58,585 bases of DNA from a gamma proteobacterium endosymbiont of Lamellibrachia anaximandri (GCA_016756855.1 JAESPD010000020.1:1-58585); one strand, 5' to 3'; shown: positions 46,041 to 55,595, numbered from the stretch's first letter. Numbers and translations: made by a program. Notes: generated from the sequence alone by a model not told the origin.

Positions 46041-46093
46041 CAGCCATGACAGATAGCTAATCGAACTACCAGATTGAGCAGTGAGGTATGACG

Positions 46094-46186
46094 ATGAGTA
46101 CGAAAACTCAAACCCATTTAGATACAGTTGTTTTGATCGCCGCAGTGATTTGGGGCTTGGCCGCTTTGGTAATTTTGGTCGTATAG
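46094..46186 (+). CDS. Small membrane peptide (30 aa)
   Basis: ATG at 46094 (or 46088, 32 aa) to TAG at 46184-46186. The peptide has a short polar N terminus (MSTKTQTHLD) and one membrane helix (VVLIAAVIWGLAALVILVV). A TGAGG ribosome site lies 7 bp before the start. Its composition recalls small subunits of membrane oxidases or reductases (CcoQ- or NapE-like), but that is only resemblance. It stands just after the terminator, alone on the strand before the radical SAM gene. Confidence 0.55.
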   Translation: MSTKTQTHLDTVVLIAAVIWGLAALVILVV

Positions 46187-46330
46187 GCTAACTGTTTCAA
46201 TCCATTCCAGACGATAGGAATCCGGTGCGCGAGGATATGGGCGCGCTGGAGGTTTTGCGGCTATAGATTTTTTCGCCTGGACGTTGGCGAGCGTGAAAAA
46301 TATCGTCGATTATATTTCTGTGGATTTCGT

Positions 46331-46336
46331 TATACT
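46331..46336 (+). promoter_or_regulatory. Probable -10 box of the second radical SAM gene
   Basis: TATACT 45 bp before the ATG at 46381. No good -35 at 17 bp, and no clear ribosome site. Confidence 0.35.
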
Positions 46337-46380
46337 GAGTTCGGCTTGCGACCGGAAATCAGTCTCTTAGAATTCACAAA

Positions 46381-47862
46381 ATGCGCGTTCTCTTCATCTA
46401 CTCGAATCACGTTCGTGATCTGCTGCCCGCGCCGCCGATCGGGTTGAGTTATGTGGCCAGCGCCACCCTGGATGCAGGCCACGAAGTCGAGTTTGTCGAC
46501 ATGCTGGTCAATGATCATGGCTTGCGTCAACTGCGGGGCACGTTAGAGAAATTCCGGCCCCAGGTGGTAGCGATTTCGGTACGTAATATCGATAACGTAG
46601 TGCATCAGCGCCTCTTGACCCATCTGGATGTGCTGGCGCAGCAGATCTCATTGGTCCGGGAAGTCAGTGACGTGAAGATTGTGCTGGGTGGCCCGGCGAT
46701 ATCGATCCTCGGGTGTAACGTCCTGAGCCATATCGACGCCGATTTTGCCGTATTGGGCGAGGGTGAGTTGGTCTTTCCCCAGCTATTGGAAGAGATGAGG
46801 GGAGAGGGGTGCTACCGCGATGTTCCTGGTGTCTGCTTTCGGGAATCCAGCGAAATTATCCCGGCACAGGCTCGTCGTCTGCCCGCTTTCGGTGCTTCCG
46901 GCATGGAGCGCTGGATCTCCTGGAAACGCTATGAACGCCTAGGTGCGACCTGGCCGATCCAGACCAAGCGGGGATGCCCGCTGCACTGTACCTACTGCAC
47001 CTATCCCACCATCGAGGGCAGGCGTTTTCGCAAGCGTTCTCCACAGGATGTGGTGGCAGAGATGCGGGAAGTGAAAAGGGTGAAAAATCCCCGCTGCTTC
47101 GAGTTCATCGATTCTGTTTTCAACTCTCCGGAAAGTTATGCCATAGAACTCTGCGAAGAGATCATCCGTTCGGGTTTGAAGGTGAATCTGACCACCATGG
47201 GGGTCAATCCACGCCATCTCTCCGATGAATTGCTCAGCCTGATGAAGCGGGCTGGATTCAACTCAATGATGGTCACGCCGGAGAGTGCGAGTGATCGTAT
47301 TCTCGATTCCATGCGTAAGGGATTTGATGTCGAGGCAGTCCGCCAGTGTGCCGAGCGGGTGCGGCGGTCGGGTATCCCCAGCATGTGGTTTTTCATGCTC
47401 GGTGCACCGGGTGAGACCAGGGAGACTGCCGAGGAGACTGTCTCGTTCGTGGAGTCTCATCTGAACTGGAAAAACTGCCTGCCGATGTTTACCACCGGCA
47501 TCCGTATATTGCCGGGTACAGAATTGGCTGAACAGTCGTTTCAGACAGGTTATCTGCCCAAGAACATGGATCTTGCTCAATCTGTTTTCTATTTCTCTCC
47601 AGCGGTTTCAGAAGAGTGGCTGTTACGCCGGGTGAATCAGGCGGTGTCGGTTTGTCCTAATGTCGTCCATGCGGCAGAAGATCCATCCAGCAGTCCGATG
47701 ACTGTGCGTGCTTTCAGGCTCTTGCACATGATGGGGGTGGCGCCACCTTACTGGCGCTTCTTCTCCCGTTTTCTCTCACTCGGGCCGGTACACAAGGGAC
47801 GGGTCAGGCAGATTGCCAGTGGGAAGTTGCAGTTTCAGCTTTCGGAAGCTGAAAATAGTTGA
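46381..47862 (+). CDS. B12-binding-domain radical SAM protein
   Basis: A 493-aa enzyme of the P-methylase/BchE-like superfamily. The N-terminal cobalamin-binding Rossmann domain (MRVLFIYSNHVRDLLPAPPI, IVLGGPAISILG) precedes the radical SAM core with cysteines C199, C203 and C206 in RGCPLHCTYC. FFMLGAPGETRETAEETVSF is the conserved barrel segment. The C-terminal ~100 residues are family-specific. It differs from the enzyme at 271 in the C-terminal part, so it is a separate subfamily. A convergent acyltransferase gene follows. A lipid substrate is possible but unproven. Confidence 0.87.
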   Translation: MRVLFIYSNHVRDLLPAPPIGLSYVASATLDAGHEVEFVDMLVNDHGLRQLRGTLEKFRPQVVAISVRNIDNVVHQRLLTHLDVLAQQISLVREVSDVKIVLGGPAISILGCNVLSHIDADFAVLGEGELVFPQLLEEMRGEGCYRDVPGVCFRESSEIIPAQARRLPAFGASGMERWISWKRYERLGATWPIQTKRGCPLHCTYCTYPTIEGRRFRKRSPQDVVAEMREVKRVKNPRCFEFIDSVFNSPESYAIELCEEIIRSGLKVNLTTMGVNPRHLSDELLSLMKRAGFNSMMVTPESASDRILDSMRKGFDVEAVRQCAERVRRSGIPSMWFFMLGAPGETRETAEETVSFVESHLNWKNCLPMFTTGIRILPGTELAEQSFQTGYLPKNMDLAQSVFYFSPAVSEEWLLRRVNQAVSVCPNVVHAAEDPSSSPMTVRAFRLLHMMGVAPPYWRFFSRFLSLGPVHKGRVRQIASGKLQFQLSEAENS

Positions 47863-47872
47863 TCTCTTAACG

Positions 47873-47897
47873 CCCGATCCGCTGTGCTTGATCGAGC
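47873..47897. repeat. Short interspersed palindrome, GATC family
   Basis: CCCGATC, loop CGCTGTGCTT, GATCGAG. It lies between convergent genes and may act as a shared 3' processing hairpin. Confidence 0.7.
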
Positions 47898-47912
47898 CTG
47901 CGTCCCCCCATT

Positions 47913-48662
47913 TCAATCAAGATATTTCTCTTGCCAGGCCTGGTATTTGTCATACACAAATTGGCAGTATGATTCCTTATCTTCAAACTGATCGGGTTGG
48001 ATTGCATCGTACAGATAGTAATTAACCCGGTTGTTTTTCGTCAGCATGAATTCAATGATCTTTTGCGGCAGTGACTGGTCGCCCCAATGAAAGTCATCCT
48101 GTGATTCATAGTGTAGATAGACCGGTAAAATCGGGATGCCAGTTTGTATCGAGATATCGAAGATGCCATAGCGAAAATCATCGTGCAGACGTTTCCCCTT
48201 GATGCCGCCTTCAGGGTAGATCGCAATATTGAGACCATTGTGCAGTGCATTGGCAATCTCTTCGGTAACACTCTTGCGGGACTCTTTGGATTCCCTGCGA
48301 ACAAAAAGCGTTCCTGCCGCTGCACTTATTCTGCCGGTGATCCACCAGTCGCGTACTTCGATCTTGGCTACGGAATGGACGTCGAACAGAGAGGGGATGC
48401 CGATATCCTCGAAGGCGGAAGGGTGATTCGCGATCAGAATAAACTGCTTTGGCAAGGGGTGTTGGTTCTTCTGATGCAGGCGCAGATCGACGCCCAACGC
48501 ATGCACGAAGGCGCCGGACCACATTCTGAACAGGTATGTATACCAGCGTCTGGAGTTAGATTGTGCTGGCCAAAAGGAGAGGGGATAGAGCAGCAACGTA
48601 AGCAGGATCAGTTCGATCCAGCCCAACAACATCCAGGTTAATCGCAAGATAATACGAATCAT
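47913..48662 (-). CDS. PlsC-like lysophospholipid acyltransferase
   Basis: A 249-aa membrane-bound acyltransferase. N-terminal membrane segment (LGWIELILLTLLLYPLSF). The catalytic HX4D box is atypical: NHPSAFED puts Glu five residues after His, with Asp one further. The second motif is YPEGGIKG in place of FPEGTRS. It probably transfers an acyl group to a lysolipid or related acceptor. The altered motif suggests a divergent subfamily. It is separated from the RND genes by palindromic repeats. Confidence 0.82.
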   Translation of the reverse strand: MIRIILRLTWMLLGWIELILLTLLLYPLSFWPAQSNSRRWYTYLFRMWSGAFVHALGVDLRLHQKNQHPLPKQFILIANHPSAFEDIGIPSLFDVHSVAKIEVRDWWITGRISAAAGTLFVRRESKESRKSVTEEIANALHNGLNIAIYPEGGIKGKRLHDDFRYGIFDISIQTGIPILPVYLHYESQDDFHWGDQSLPQKIIEFMLTKNNRVNYYLYDAIQPDQFEDKESYCQFVYDKYQAWQEKYLD

Positions 48663-48734
48663 CTGTTATCCCTATGGTTGCATGTCTCTCAGTCATACTT
48701 TCCACTATAGAATATTTTGCCCGTATCTATACTA

Positions 48735-48810
48735 TGTAGACCGGTTCAAGCGCAGCGGAACCGGCAACCCTACAATATTGCCCGATCCGCTACGCTTGAT
48801 CGGGCCTACA
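48735..48810. repeat. Two inverted copies of the GATC-family palindrome
   Basis: Copy one: CCGGTTC-AAGCGCAGCG-GAACCGG at 48741-48764. Copy two: CCCGATC-CGCTACGCTT-GATCGGG at 48781-48804. The loops are near reverse complements, so the pair is arranged head to head like a BIME. It lies just past the end of the RND gene. Confidence 0.85.
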
Positions 48811-48815
48811 CTGAT

Positions 48816-51800
48816 TTAATCACCCCTAGCCGCTGCGATCTCCTTCAGGCTCTCTGCAGCTTTGACACAGCCCATTGGGATAACGATCAGCGTGAGGACG
48901 GTGGAGACGAAGACCCCGAACATCAGTGCGATCGCCATGCCCTGGAATATGGAGTCGGTGATGATAACACTGGCGCCACCCATCAAGGCGAATGCCGTAA
49001 TCATGATGGGACGGGTACGGGCCTTACAGGAGCGCAGCACCGCCTCCCGCACATCATGACCCTGGCGCACCTCTTCCACGGCGAAATCCACCAGCAGGAT
49101 TGAGTTGCGCACGATGATGCCTGCCAAGGCGATGAAGCCGATCATGGAGGTGGCGGTGAACTGGGCGCCGAACAGCCAGTGTCCGGGTACTATGCCAAGC
49201 AGAGTCAGGGGGATTGGCGCCATGATGATGGCCGGTACAGTAAAGTTCCCGAACATACCCACCACAAGCATATAGATCAGCACCAGCGCCACGGCGAAAG
49301 CGGCGCCCATGTCACGGAAGGTCTCATAGGTGACCGTCCACTCCCCTCCCCATTCGAAGGCAGACATGCCGGTGTTGCTCGGCGGGCCTGTCATGGTGCC
49401 GGAGAGGGTGACGCCGTCCGGTGTCTTATAGTCCTGCAATTTTTCGTCGATATCGATCATCGGGTAGATAGGGGCTCCCAGGCGGCCTACCGCATCGCCC
49501 ACCACGTACTCCAGTGGACGCAGATCTTTGTGATAGATGATCGGCTCCTCCTCGACTTTTATAAAGCGGCCCAGTTCGGCTAGCGGCACACTGCCGCCAC
49601 CGGGCTTTGCTACCGGCATGTCGCTCAGGGCCTTGGGATTGGCGCGCAGGGAGAGGGGCGCCTGCATGACGATCCAGGTAGATTCCAGTGCCGAGCCTGC
49701 GCGCACGTCGGTGATCTGGTAGCCTCCCATGGCGGCCGACAGGGCCTGTATGACGGCATTGGTTGTGATCCCCTGCATGGATGCCTTGCGAGTGCTGATC
49801 TCGAAACGCCAGGATTGATAGGGCTCGATCAGATAGTTGTCGACATCGGCCAGACCCTCGGCGGCATCGAAAAGTTTCGTCATATGGCGGGCAACCTCTC
49901 GGCGGGTTTTGTCATCCGGACCGTAGATCTCCGCCACCACGGATTGCAGCACCGGTGGACCCGGCGGCATCTCAGCCACGGTGATTCTCGCACCCATGGC
50001 TCGGGCTATCGGGGTCAAAGTTGCACGCGCCGTTTCGGCGATCTCATGACTGGTGCGCTTGCGTGCTTTTTTGTCGAGCAGTTGAACCTGAATTTCAGCC
50101 AGCCAGGACTTCTCCCGCAGGTAGTAGTGACGCACCATACCGTTAAAATCGAAGGGACGGGCAGAGCCAGTATAGGTTTGCAGTGCGGTAACTTCCGGCA
50201 TCTTGCGCAGCTCTTCCGCCAGCTCCCTGGCCAGATTGCTGGTGGTCGGCAGGGCGGTGCCCTCCGGCATGTCTATGATGACCGCGAACTCGGGTTTGTT
50301 ATCGAAGGGCAGCATCTTCACTGTCACCGCAGTGGTGTAGAACATACCGCAGACGGCGAAGAAGATGAGGATCAGGCCGATCAGGAAGCCCCAGCCTAAC
50401 CGCTTGTTGTCGAGCAGGGCGGGAATCAGCTTGCGAAACAGCTTGTCCAGCTTCTCGTTGGAGGCGTGCTCCTTCTCTTCGGCTTTTTTCAATTTCTCCA
50501 TGGAGGGACGGATGCGCATCACCAGATAGGAGGTAAACGCGAAGGCGGCGAACAGGGAGATCATCATCGCCACCGACCCGAGTACCGGAATCGGTGCCAT
50601 GTAGGGTCCCATGAGGCCGCTGACAAAGGCCATCGGCAGCAGGGCGGCAACCACGGTAAAGGTGGCAAGGATGGTGGGGTTGCCCACCTCCCTTACAGCA
50701 TCTACGGCGATATTGGTGTCCGGTGAACCGGCGATCAGCCAGCGCCGGTAGATATTCTCTACCACCACGATGGCGTCATCCACCAGGATGCCGATGGAGA
50801 AGATCAGGGCGAAGAGGGAGACCCGGTCGATACTGAAACCCATAACGAAGGCAGCAAATACCGTCATCAGGATTACCACGGGAATCACCACGGTGACCAC
50901 GATCGCAGGTTTGAGTCCCAGCGCCCACCAGACCAGCAGGGTGACGATGCCGGTTGCCACGACCAGTTTGAACAGCAGTTCGTTGACCTTGTCCTGGGCG
51001 GTGGCACCGTAGTTGCGGGTTACCTCGACCCGGACCTGATCCGGGATAAGCCGTCCCTTGAGGGAGTCGGCCATCTCCAGGATTGCGTTGGCTACGGTGA
51101 CTCCGTTGGAGCCCTCTTTCTTGGCAATGGCGACAGTGATCGCCTGCTCGCCGTCCGCCACTATCTCTTCGCCGCTGACTTGGGCATAGGCGGGGCCAGT
51201 GTAGTAGTTCACATAGTTGTCGATCTCTTCCATCGTGTGGCTGACACGTGCCACATCCCGCACGTAGACGGGTTTGCCGTTGTTCACGCCTACCACCAGG
51301 TTTTGCACATCCCGTGCGTTACGCAGGAAACTGCCGGCATAGACCCGCAGGTTACGGTTGTCCGCCTCCGCGTTGCCGACTACATTCTCGGCATTGGCGC
51401 CACGGATCACGTTTGCCACCTGCTCGGCAGTGACATTGGAGCCGGAGAGTTTGTTGGGTAATATCTCGACCCGGATCTCATCACGCTGGCCGCCCACCAC
51501 AAAGCCCTGGCCGGTATCGGGGATCTGCTTGAACTCCTGCAGCAGATTCAGACCCAGACGTCGCAGACTGCCGCCGTCCAACTCGCTGGACCAGAGGGTA
51601 AGGGTTACCACCGGCACATCGTCGATGCCCTTCACTTTGACCAACGGCGGCATCTGCACGCCGCTGGGCATATTGTCGAGGTTGGAGGCAAGTTTGTCGT
51701 GCACCTTGACCAGCGAGGATCCGGTCTTCTCACCGACCTTGAAGCGGACGGTAACCACCCCTTCGCCGCGGGCGCTGGCGGAGTAGACATGTTTGACGCC

Positions 51801-52067
51801 TGGGATCTCGCTCATGATCCGTTCCAGCGGATTGACCGCCATATCCGCCACCTGCTGGGCGCTGGCGCCGGGATAACTCAGAAAGATATCCACCAGGGGC
51901 ACGGAGATTTGTGGATCCTCCTGCCGGGGCGTGGCCATCAGGCCCAGGATGCCCATCGCCAGCATCGCCAGGAAGAGCAGCGGGGAGAGGGGGGAGTGGA
52001 TAAACGAGCGGGCGGTTTTGCCCGCCAGGCCAAGGTTGTTCTGGTCGATCTCAGACACGGCAGGCAC
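48816..52067 (-). CDS. RND-family efflux transporter
   Basis: A 1083-aa AcrB/HAE-type inner-membrane pump with 12 membrane helices and two large periplasmic loops. The proton-relay helix has SIGILVDDAIVVVENIYRR with the Asp pair, and the late helices include the Gly-rich GFIALAGIIVRNSILLVDF. The N terminus GILGLMATPRQEDPQ is characteristic of the AcrB/MdtB-like group without a heavy-metal signature. The adaptor gene is 3 bp upstream. No outer-membrane factor is seen in the window. Confidence 0.93.
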   Translation of the reverse strand: MPAVSEIDQNNLGLAGKTARSFIHSPLSPLLFLAMLAMGILGLMATPRQEDPQISVPLVDIFLSYPGASAQQVADMAVNPLERIMSEIPGVKHVYSASARGEGVVTVRFKVGEKTGSSLVKVHDKLASNLDNMPSGVQMPPLVKVKGIDDVPVVTLTLWSSELDGGSLRRLGLNLLQEFKQIPDTGQGFVVGGQRDEIRVEILPNKLSGSNVTAEQVANVIRGANAENVVGNAEADNRNLRVYAGSFLRNARDVQNLVVGVNNGKPVYVRDVARVSHTMEEIDNYVNYYTGPAYAQVSGEEIVADGEQAITVAIAKKEGSNGVTVANAILEMADSLKGRLIPDQVRVEVTRNYGATAQDKVNELLFKLVVATGIVTLLVWWALGLKPAIVVTVVIPVVILMTVFAAFVMGFSIDRVSLFALIFSIGILVDDAIVVVENIYRRWLIAGSPDTNIAVDAVREVGNPTILATFTVVAALLPMAFVSGLMGPYMAPIPVLGSVAMMISLFAAFAFTSYLVMRIRPSMEKLKKAEEKEHASNEKLDKLFRKLIPALLDNKRLGWGFLIGLILIFFAVCGMFYTTAVTVKMLPFDNKPEFAVIIDMPEGTALPTTSNLARELAEELRKMPEVTALQTYTGSARPFDFNGMVRHYYLREKSWLAEIQVQLLDKKARKRTSHEIAETARATLTPIARAMGARITVAEMPPGPPVLQSVVAEIYGPDDKTRREVARHMTKLFDAAEGLADVDNYLIEPYQSWRFEISTRKASMQGITTNAVIQALSAAMGGYQITDVRAGSALESTWIVMQAPLSLRANPKALSDMPVAKPGGGSVPLAELGRFIKVEEEPIIYHKDLRPLEYVVGDAVGRLGAPIYPMIDIDEKLQDYKTPDGVTLSGTMTGPPSNTGMSAFEWGGEWTVTYETFRDMGAAFAVALVLIYMLVVGMFGNFTVPAIIMAPIPLTLLGIVPGHWLFGAQFTATSMIGFIALAGIIVRNSILLVDFAVEEVRQGHDVREAVLRSCKARTRPIMITAFALMGGASVIITDSIFQGMAIALMFGVFVSTVLTLIVIPMGCVKAAESLKEIAAARGD

Positions 52068-52070
52068 CTG

Positions 52071-53258
52071 TTATTGATTGTTGTTCGGAGCTTGTGCGGA
52101 TTCAGCAGGCGTCACTACCTGAGTGCCTGCACGCAGGCCTGGTGGTGGATTATTGATCAGCAGGTCGCCTTCCCGAATGCCGGAGAGGACCACCGTGTTG
52201 TCGGCATTGGCCGACTCCCCGAGACGCACCACGCGCAGCTTGGCAATACCCTCGGCATCGACGGCGAAGACCAGTGGCAGCCCGCCTTTTTTACGTACTG
52301 CGCTGTTCGGGATGACCAGATTGCTGTTTTGACGTGTGCTCAGGTCGGGTACGCTTACCTCCGCATACTGGCCGACGGTGGTGACTGTGTTGTCGGGCAG
52401 ATCCAGTTCGAAACGCACCGTATGCTGGGTGCGGTCGGCAACCGGGAAGATGCGGCTGATTCTGGTGTGTATGACGGGATCCGCGCCGTCCAGTCTGACC
52501 CCAAGCGACATTCCTTCACTCAGTCCCGGACGCAGACGAACTGGTACATCGGCCAATACCTGAAAACCTGAGGTCTCACTGTAGACCAACAGAAGCTGGC
52601 CTGGCTGCACTGTGTCACCCACCTCGACATTGACCGATTCAATCACACCGCTGAAGGGGGCGATGCTGCGGGCATCCCGCAGGCTGGCCTGAATCTCCTT
52701 GATCTGCGCTTCGGCCTGTTTGTACTTGGTGTTGGCCTGGGCGACCTGGGTCTGGCGGTTAACCACATCGGAGTGGCGCTCCGCCCCCCGATTGCGCATG
52801 CCCATCATATTCTGCATCGGGTTGGTAAACGCCTGATCCATCATCGAAGGCATGCCCATACCGCCTGGGGCGGTGCTACCGGCAGTGGACTGGGGTGATC
52901 TGACCTCCCGGTGGAGCTGCACGTTGGCGTTGCGCATGGAGGCGAGGGCCGCGTCTCTCTGGGCAACGGCCGCATCCAGTTTTGCGCGCAGCGCGCTGTC
53001 ATCGATGCTGATCAGTTCGTTGCCCCGGTTGAACCTGTCACCCTCCTGCCCGGCGATCTGTCTGATACGCCCAGGGATCTGGGCAGTGAGTTGTGCGGTC
53101 TTGCGTGCTGCCACAGTGCCTGCGATATCGATGGTCAAGGGTATCAGTTCACGTTTGACCTTCATGATCTGGTAGGCCTGTTCAGCTTGCACGGTCAGTG
53201 GGCTGAAATTGAGAAAGCTGGCCAGAATGGATATCAGCAGGGGCTTCGTGTGCGGCAT
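52071..53258 (-). CDS. RND periplasmic adaptor (membrane fusion protein) with Met-rich insert
   Basis: A 395-aa HlyD/AcrA-like adaptor with a signal peptide (MPHTKPLLISILASFLNFSP). Lipoyl-like half (~45-75), helical hairpin, lipoyl second half near 195-225 (FSGVIESVNVEVGDTVQPGQ), then beta-barrel domains. In the hairpin region, residues ~130-160 form a Met/Gly-rich stretch (GGMGMPSMMDQAFTN then PMQNMMGMRNRG), unusual for drug adaptors and suggestive of soft-metal handling. It is first of the operon with the RND pump. Confidence 0.9.
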   Translation of the reverse strand: MPHTKPLLISILASFLNFSPLTVQAEQAYQIMKVKRELIPLTIDIAGTVAARKTAQLTAQIPGRIRQIAGQEGDRFNRGNELISIDDSALRAKLDAAVAQRDAALASMRNANVQLHREVRSPQSTAGSTAPGGMGMPSMMDQAFTNPMQNMMGMRNRGAERHSDVVNRQTQVAQANTKYKQAEAQIKEIQASLRDARSIAPFSGVIESVNVEVGDTVQPGQLLLVYSETSGFQVLADVPVRLRPGLSEGMSLGVRLDGADPVIHTRISRIFPVADRTQHTVRFELDLPDNTVTTVGQYAEVSVPDLSTRQNSNLVIPNSAVRKKGGLPLVFAVDAEGIAKLRVVRLGESANADNTVVLSGIREGDLLINNPPPGLRAGTQVVTPAESAQAPNNNQ

Positions 53259-53454
53259 CGGCTACTCCTTTTTAGGGTCTGATTTCAGTTTGAAAATTGC
53301 CGGCAGATCTGGTGGATCAGGTTGAGGCAGTGTCCCCAGGGAAACCCGTCTCCCGGGGAAAGGGCAGTCTCAGGTGCTGTGCCGCTGCTGACGTATAGTA
53401 CCAGTCGGATTGGAACGAACTGCACCCGGATCGAACTTGACGTAAAACGACCCG

Positions 53455-53484
53455 ATTATAGGTAATTCCAAAGCTTTTTGGTAA
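53455..53484 (-). promoter_or_regulatory. Probable promoter of the RND operon
   Basis: On the minus strand TTACCA (53479-53484), an 18-bp spacer and a perfect TATAAT (53455-53460). An imperfect dyad CCAAA-GCTT-TTTGG overlaps the -35/spacer and could be an operator. The implied 5' leader is ~190 nt. Confidence 0.5.
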
Positions 53485-53525
53485 TTGGTGAATACCTATA
53501 AAATCCCTGGTTATTCCGGTGTGGA

Positions 53526-55466
53526 TCAGGCGGCTGTGGACTCAATTTTGCTGAGTAGACTTTGTAGTGGCACAGGACGGCTGAATAGATAGCCCTGAAA
53601 ATACTCACACCCTTTCTCCTTGAGAAATGCAAAAGCTTCCGGGGTCTCCACGCCTTCGGCCACGACCTTCAGTCCCATGTGTCTTGCCATGTCGAGAATC
53701 GTCTCCACAATGATGGCATCGTTGGGGTCGGTTGAGATGTCGCGCACGAATGAACGGTCGATTTTCAGCATTTCAACCGGCAGTTGCTTGAGATAGGCCA
53801 GTGAAGAGTGGCCGGTACCAAAATCATCGATAGAGAAACTGATGCCACATTTTTTTAGCTGCTGCATGCGCGCTACTGTCTGTTCAAAATTCTCTATCAG
53901 CACATTTTCCGTGATCTCGAAGCGCAGGTGTGCGGGGTTGATTCGACAGCCGTGGATAATGTTCTGCACACGTTCGACGAAGTTGGCCTCGCGAAACTGT
54001 TTTGGGCTGACGTTCACAGAGAGGGTAATTGGCCGATTAAATCCTATCTGTGCCATATCCTTGCAAGCGGTGGCGAGCACCCAGTCACCAATCTTATAGA
54101 TGAGTCCGGTCTCTTCCGCCACGGATATGAATTCATTCGGGGCGATGAGGCCGTGTTCCGGATGGTTCCACCGCAGAAGCGCTTCTGCGCCGATACATGT
54201 ACCGGTAATATCCACCTGCAGTTGATAGTAGAGTTCCAGCTCACCGCACACCAAGGCTCTGCGCAGACCCTTTTCGGTCTCCAGGCGCTGATGAACAGCC
54301 TCCTGCATGCTTGGTTGAAAGAATCGGCTCTGATCCCGCCCCTCCGCCTTGGCGCGGTACATCGCCACATCGGCCTGTTGCAGAAGGTCTTCCGGTACAG
54401 CGCCATTGATGGGAAACAGGGTGACGCCGATACTGGCGCTCAAGTGCAGTTCGTGCTCCTGAACCATGAATGGTTCGGTGAATAACTGTTGTACCTGCGC
54501 TGCGAAATTCTGCACCCAACTGGAGGTTATCTCCCTGCTATCGCCGATCTCAGTGAGCAGAATGACAAACTCGTCACCACCCAAGCGGGCGGCGGTGTCT
54601 TCGTTGCGGATTCGGTGCTGGAGTCGTTGGGCAACTTGTTGTAGGAGTTGATCACCCACTTGGTGACCGAGGGAGTCGTTGATGTTTTTGAAATGGTCGA
54701 GATCGAGAAACAGGATCGCGCCAAAGTGTTGATGCCGCTGTGCGCGGGTGATCTCCTGGTTGAGGCGGTCTATGAACAGGCGGCGGTTCGGCAGTTGGGT
54801 CAGTTCATCATAGTGGGCCTGGTAGATGATCGTCTCTTCAGCGCGCTGCCGTTCATAACGGACTTTTAGTGACTCCTGAATAGACTGGCTGATCCGCCTG
54901 GAGGAGGCGAACACCATCGCCGTGAAGAGGATGCCCATGATTGTCATGGCGTATCCGACATCTGACTCCAGGGAGAGGAAACGCCAGACCAACGGTAGCA
55001 ATGTCAGTAGCAGAAAGGCTGCCGCCGCCGTAAAGACGGAGGAGAGGGTGGTGACTGCGCCAGCCGACATGCCGGCTATGACAAAAACCAGAAGTGCCTG
55101 ATAGGCAACATGCTCCAGCGGAAAAAGCAGCAGAGATGCAGCGCCCCATAGTGCGCCGGAGAGAGTGGCGCCGAGGATTGCCAGCTTTCTCCAATGCTCG
55201 ATCTCATTATCCTGCGTAGGCGTAATGGAGAGAAAATTGCGATAGGTCAGAAAGCGGTAGAGCGTTGTCAGGTAGACAGCAACAAGCCAGCCAATGATCG
55301 TCGAGTGGTCAATCACCCGCCACAACACGAGCGACAGTATTGAACTGTTGATCAGGATGGCGAGCAGAGAGAACGGCATCGATCGGTAGATCAGCCGGGT
55401 CTGCTCCGCTTTGATATTTTGCTCTGCACTAGCGTCCTTTGCCAATTCGCCAGTATTTTGAATCAT
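53526..55466 (-). CDS. Membrane GGDEF-EAL cyclic-di-GMP protein
   Basis: A 646-aa protein with about six N-terminal membrane helices (~25-195), a GGDEF domain with intact LGGDEFVILL near residue 295 and an inhibitory I-site (RNED five residues before it), and an EAL domain with GAEALLRW near 427 and IDDFGTGHSSL. All catalytic motifs look intact, so it could both make and cleave c-di-GMP. The longer frame adds 21 residues; I start at MIQNTGELAK. The membrane part may be a MASE-like sensor. Alone on the strand. Confidence 0.92.
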   Translation of the reverse strand: MIQNTGELAKDASAEQNIKAEQTRLIYRSMPFSLLAILINSSILSLVLWRVIDHSTIIGWLVAVYLTTLYRFLTYRNFLSITPTQDNEIEHWRKLAILGATLSGALWGAASLLLFPLEHVAYQALLVFVIAGMSAGAVTTLSSVFTAAAAFLLLTLLPLVWRFLSLESDVGYAMTIMGILFTAMVFASSRRISQSIQESLKVRYERQRAEETIIYQAHYDELTQLPNRRLFIDRLNQEITRAQRHQHFGAILFLDLDHFKNINDSLGHQVGDQLLQQVAQRLQHRIRNEDTAARLGGDEFVILLTEIGDSREITSSWVQNFAAQVQQLFTEPFMVQEHELHLSASIGVTLFPINGAVPEDLLQQADVAMYRAKAEGRDQSRFFQPSMQEAVHQRLETEKGLRRALVCGELELYYQLQVDITGTCIGAEALLRWNHPEHGLIAPNEFISVAEETGLIYKIGDWVLATACKDMAQIGFNRPITLSVNVSPKQFREANFVERVQNIIHGCRINPAHLRFEITENVLIENFEQTVARMQQLKKCGISFSIDDFGTGHSSLAYLKQLPVEMLKIDRSFVRDISTDPNDAIIVETILDMARHMGLKVVAEGVETPEAFAFLKEKGCEYFQGYLFSRPVPLQSLLSKIESTAA

Positions 55467-55595
55467 AGTAATAGTTATATTCGAATTCAGGGTTTGCCTT
55501 GGATCAAATGGAGCGTATAGATAAAGCACTCTTCTACTTATATCGGCATGATAGCCTAAAACATGAATTTAATGAGGATATAGTTCTATTTTTGT

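Noticed and set aside
49815-52571. Long plus-strand frames opposite the RND pump and adaptor
   Set aside because: Antisense shadows in GC-rich coding DNA; the minus-strand genes have full domain content.
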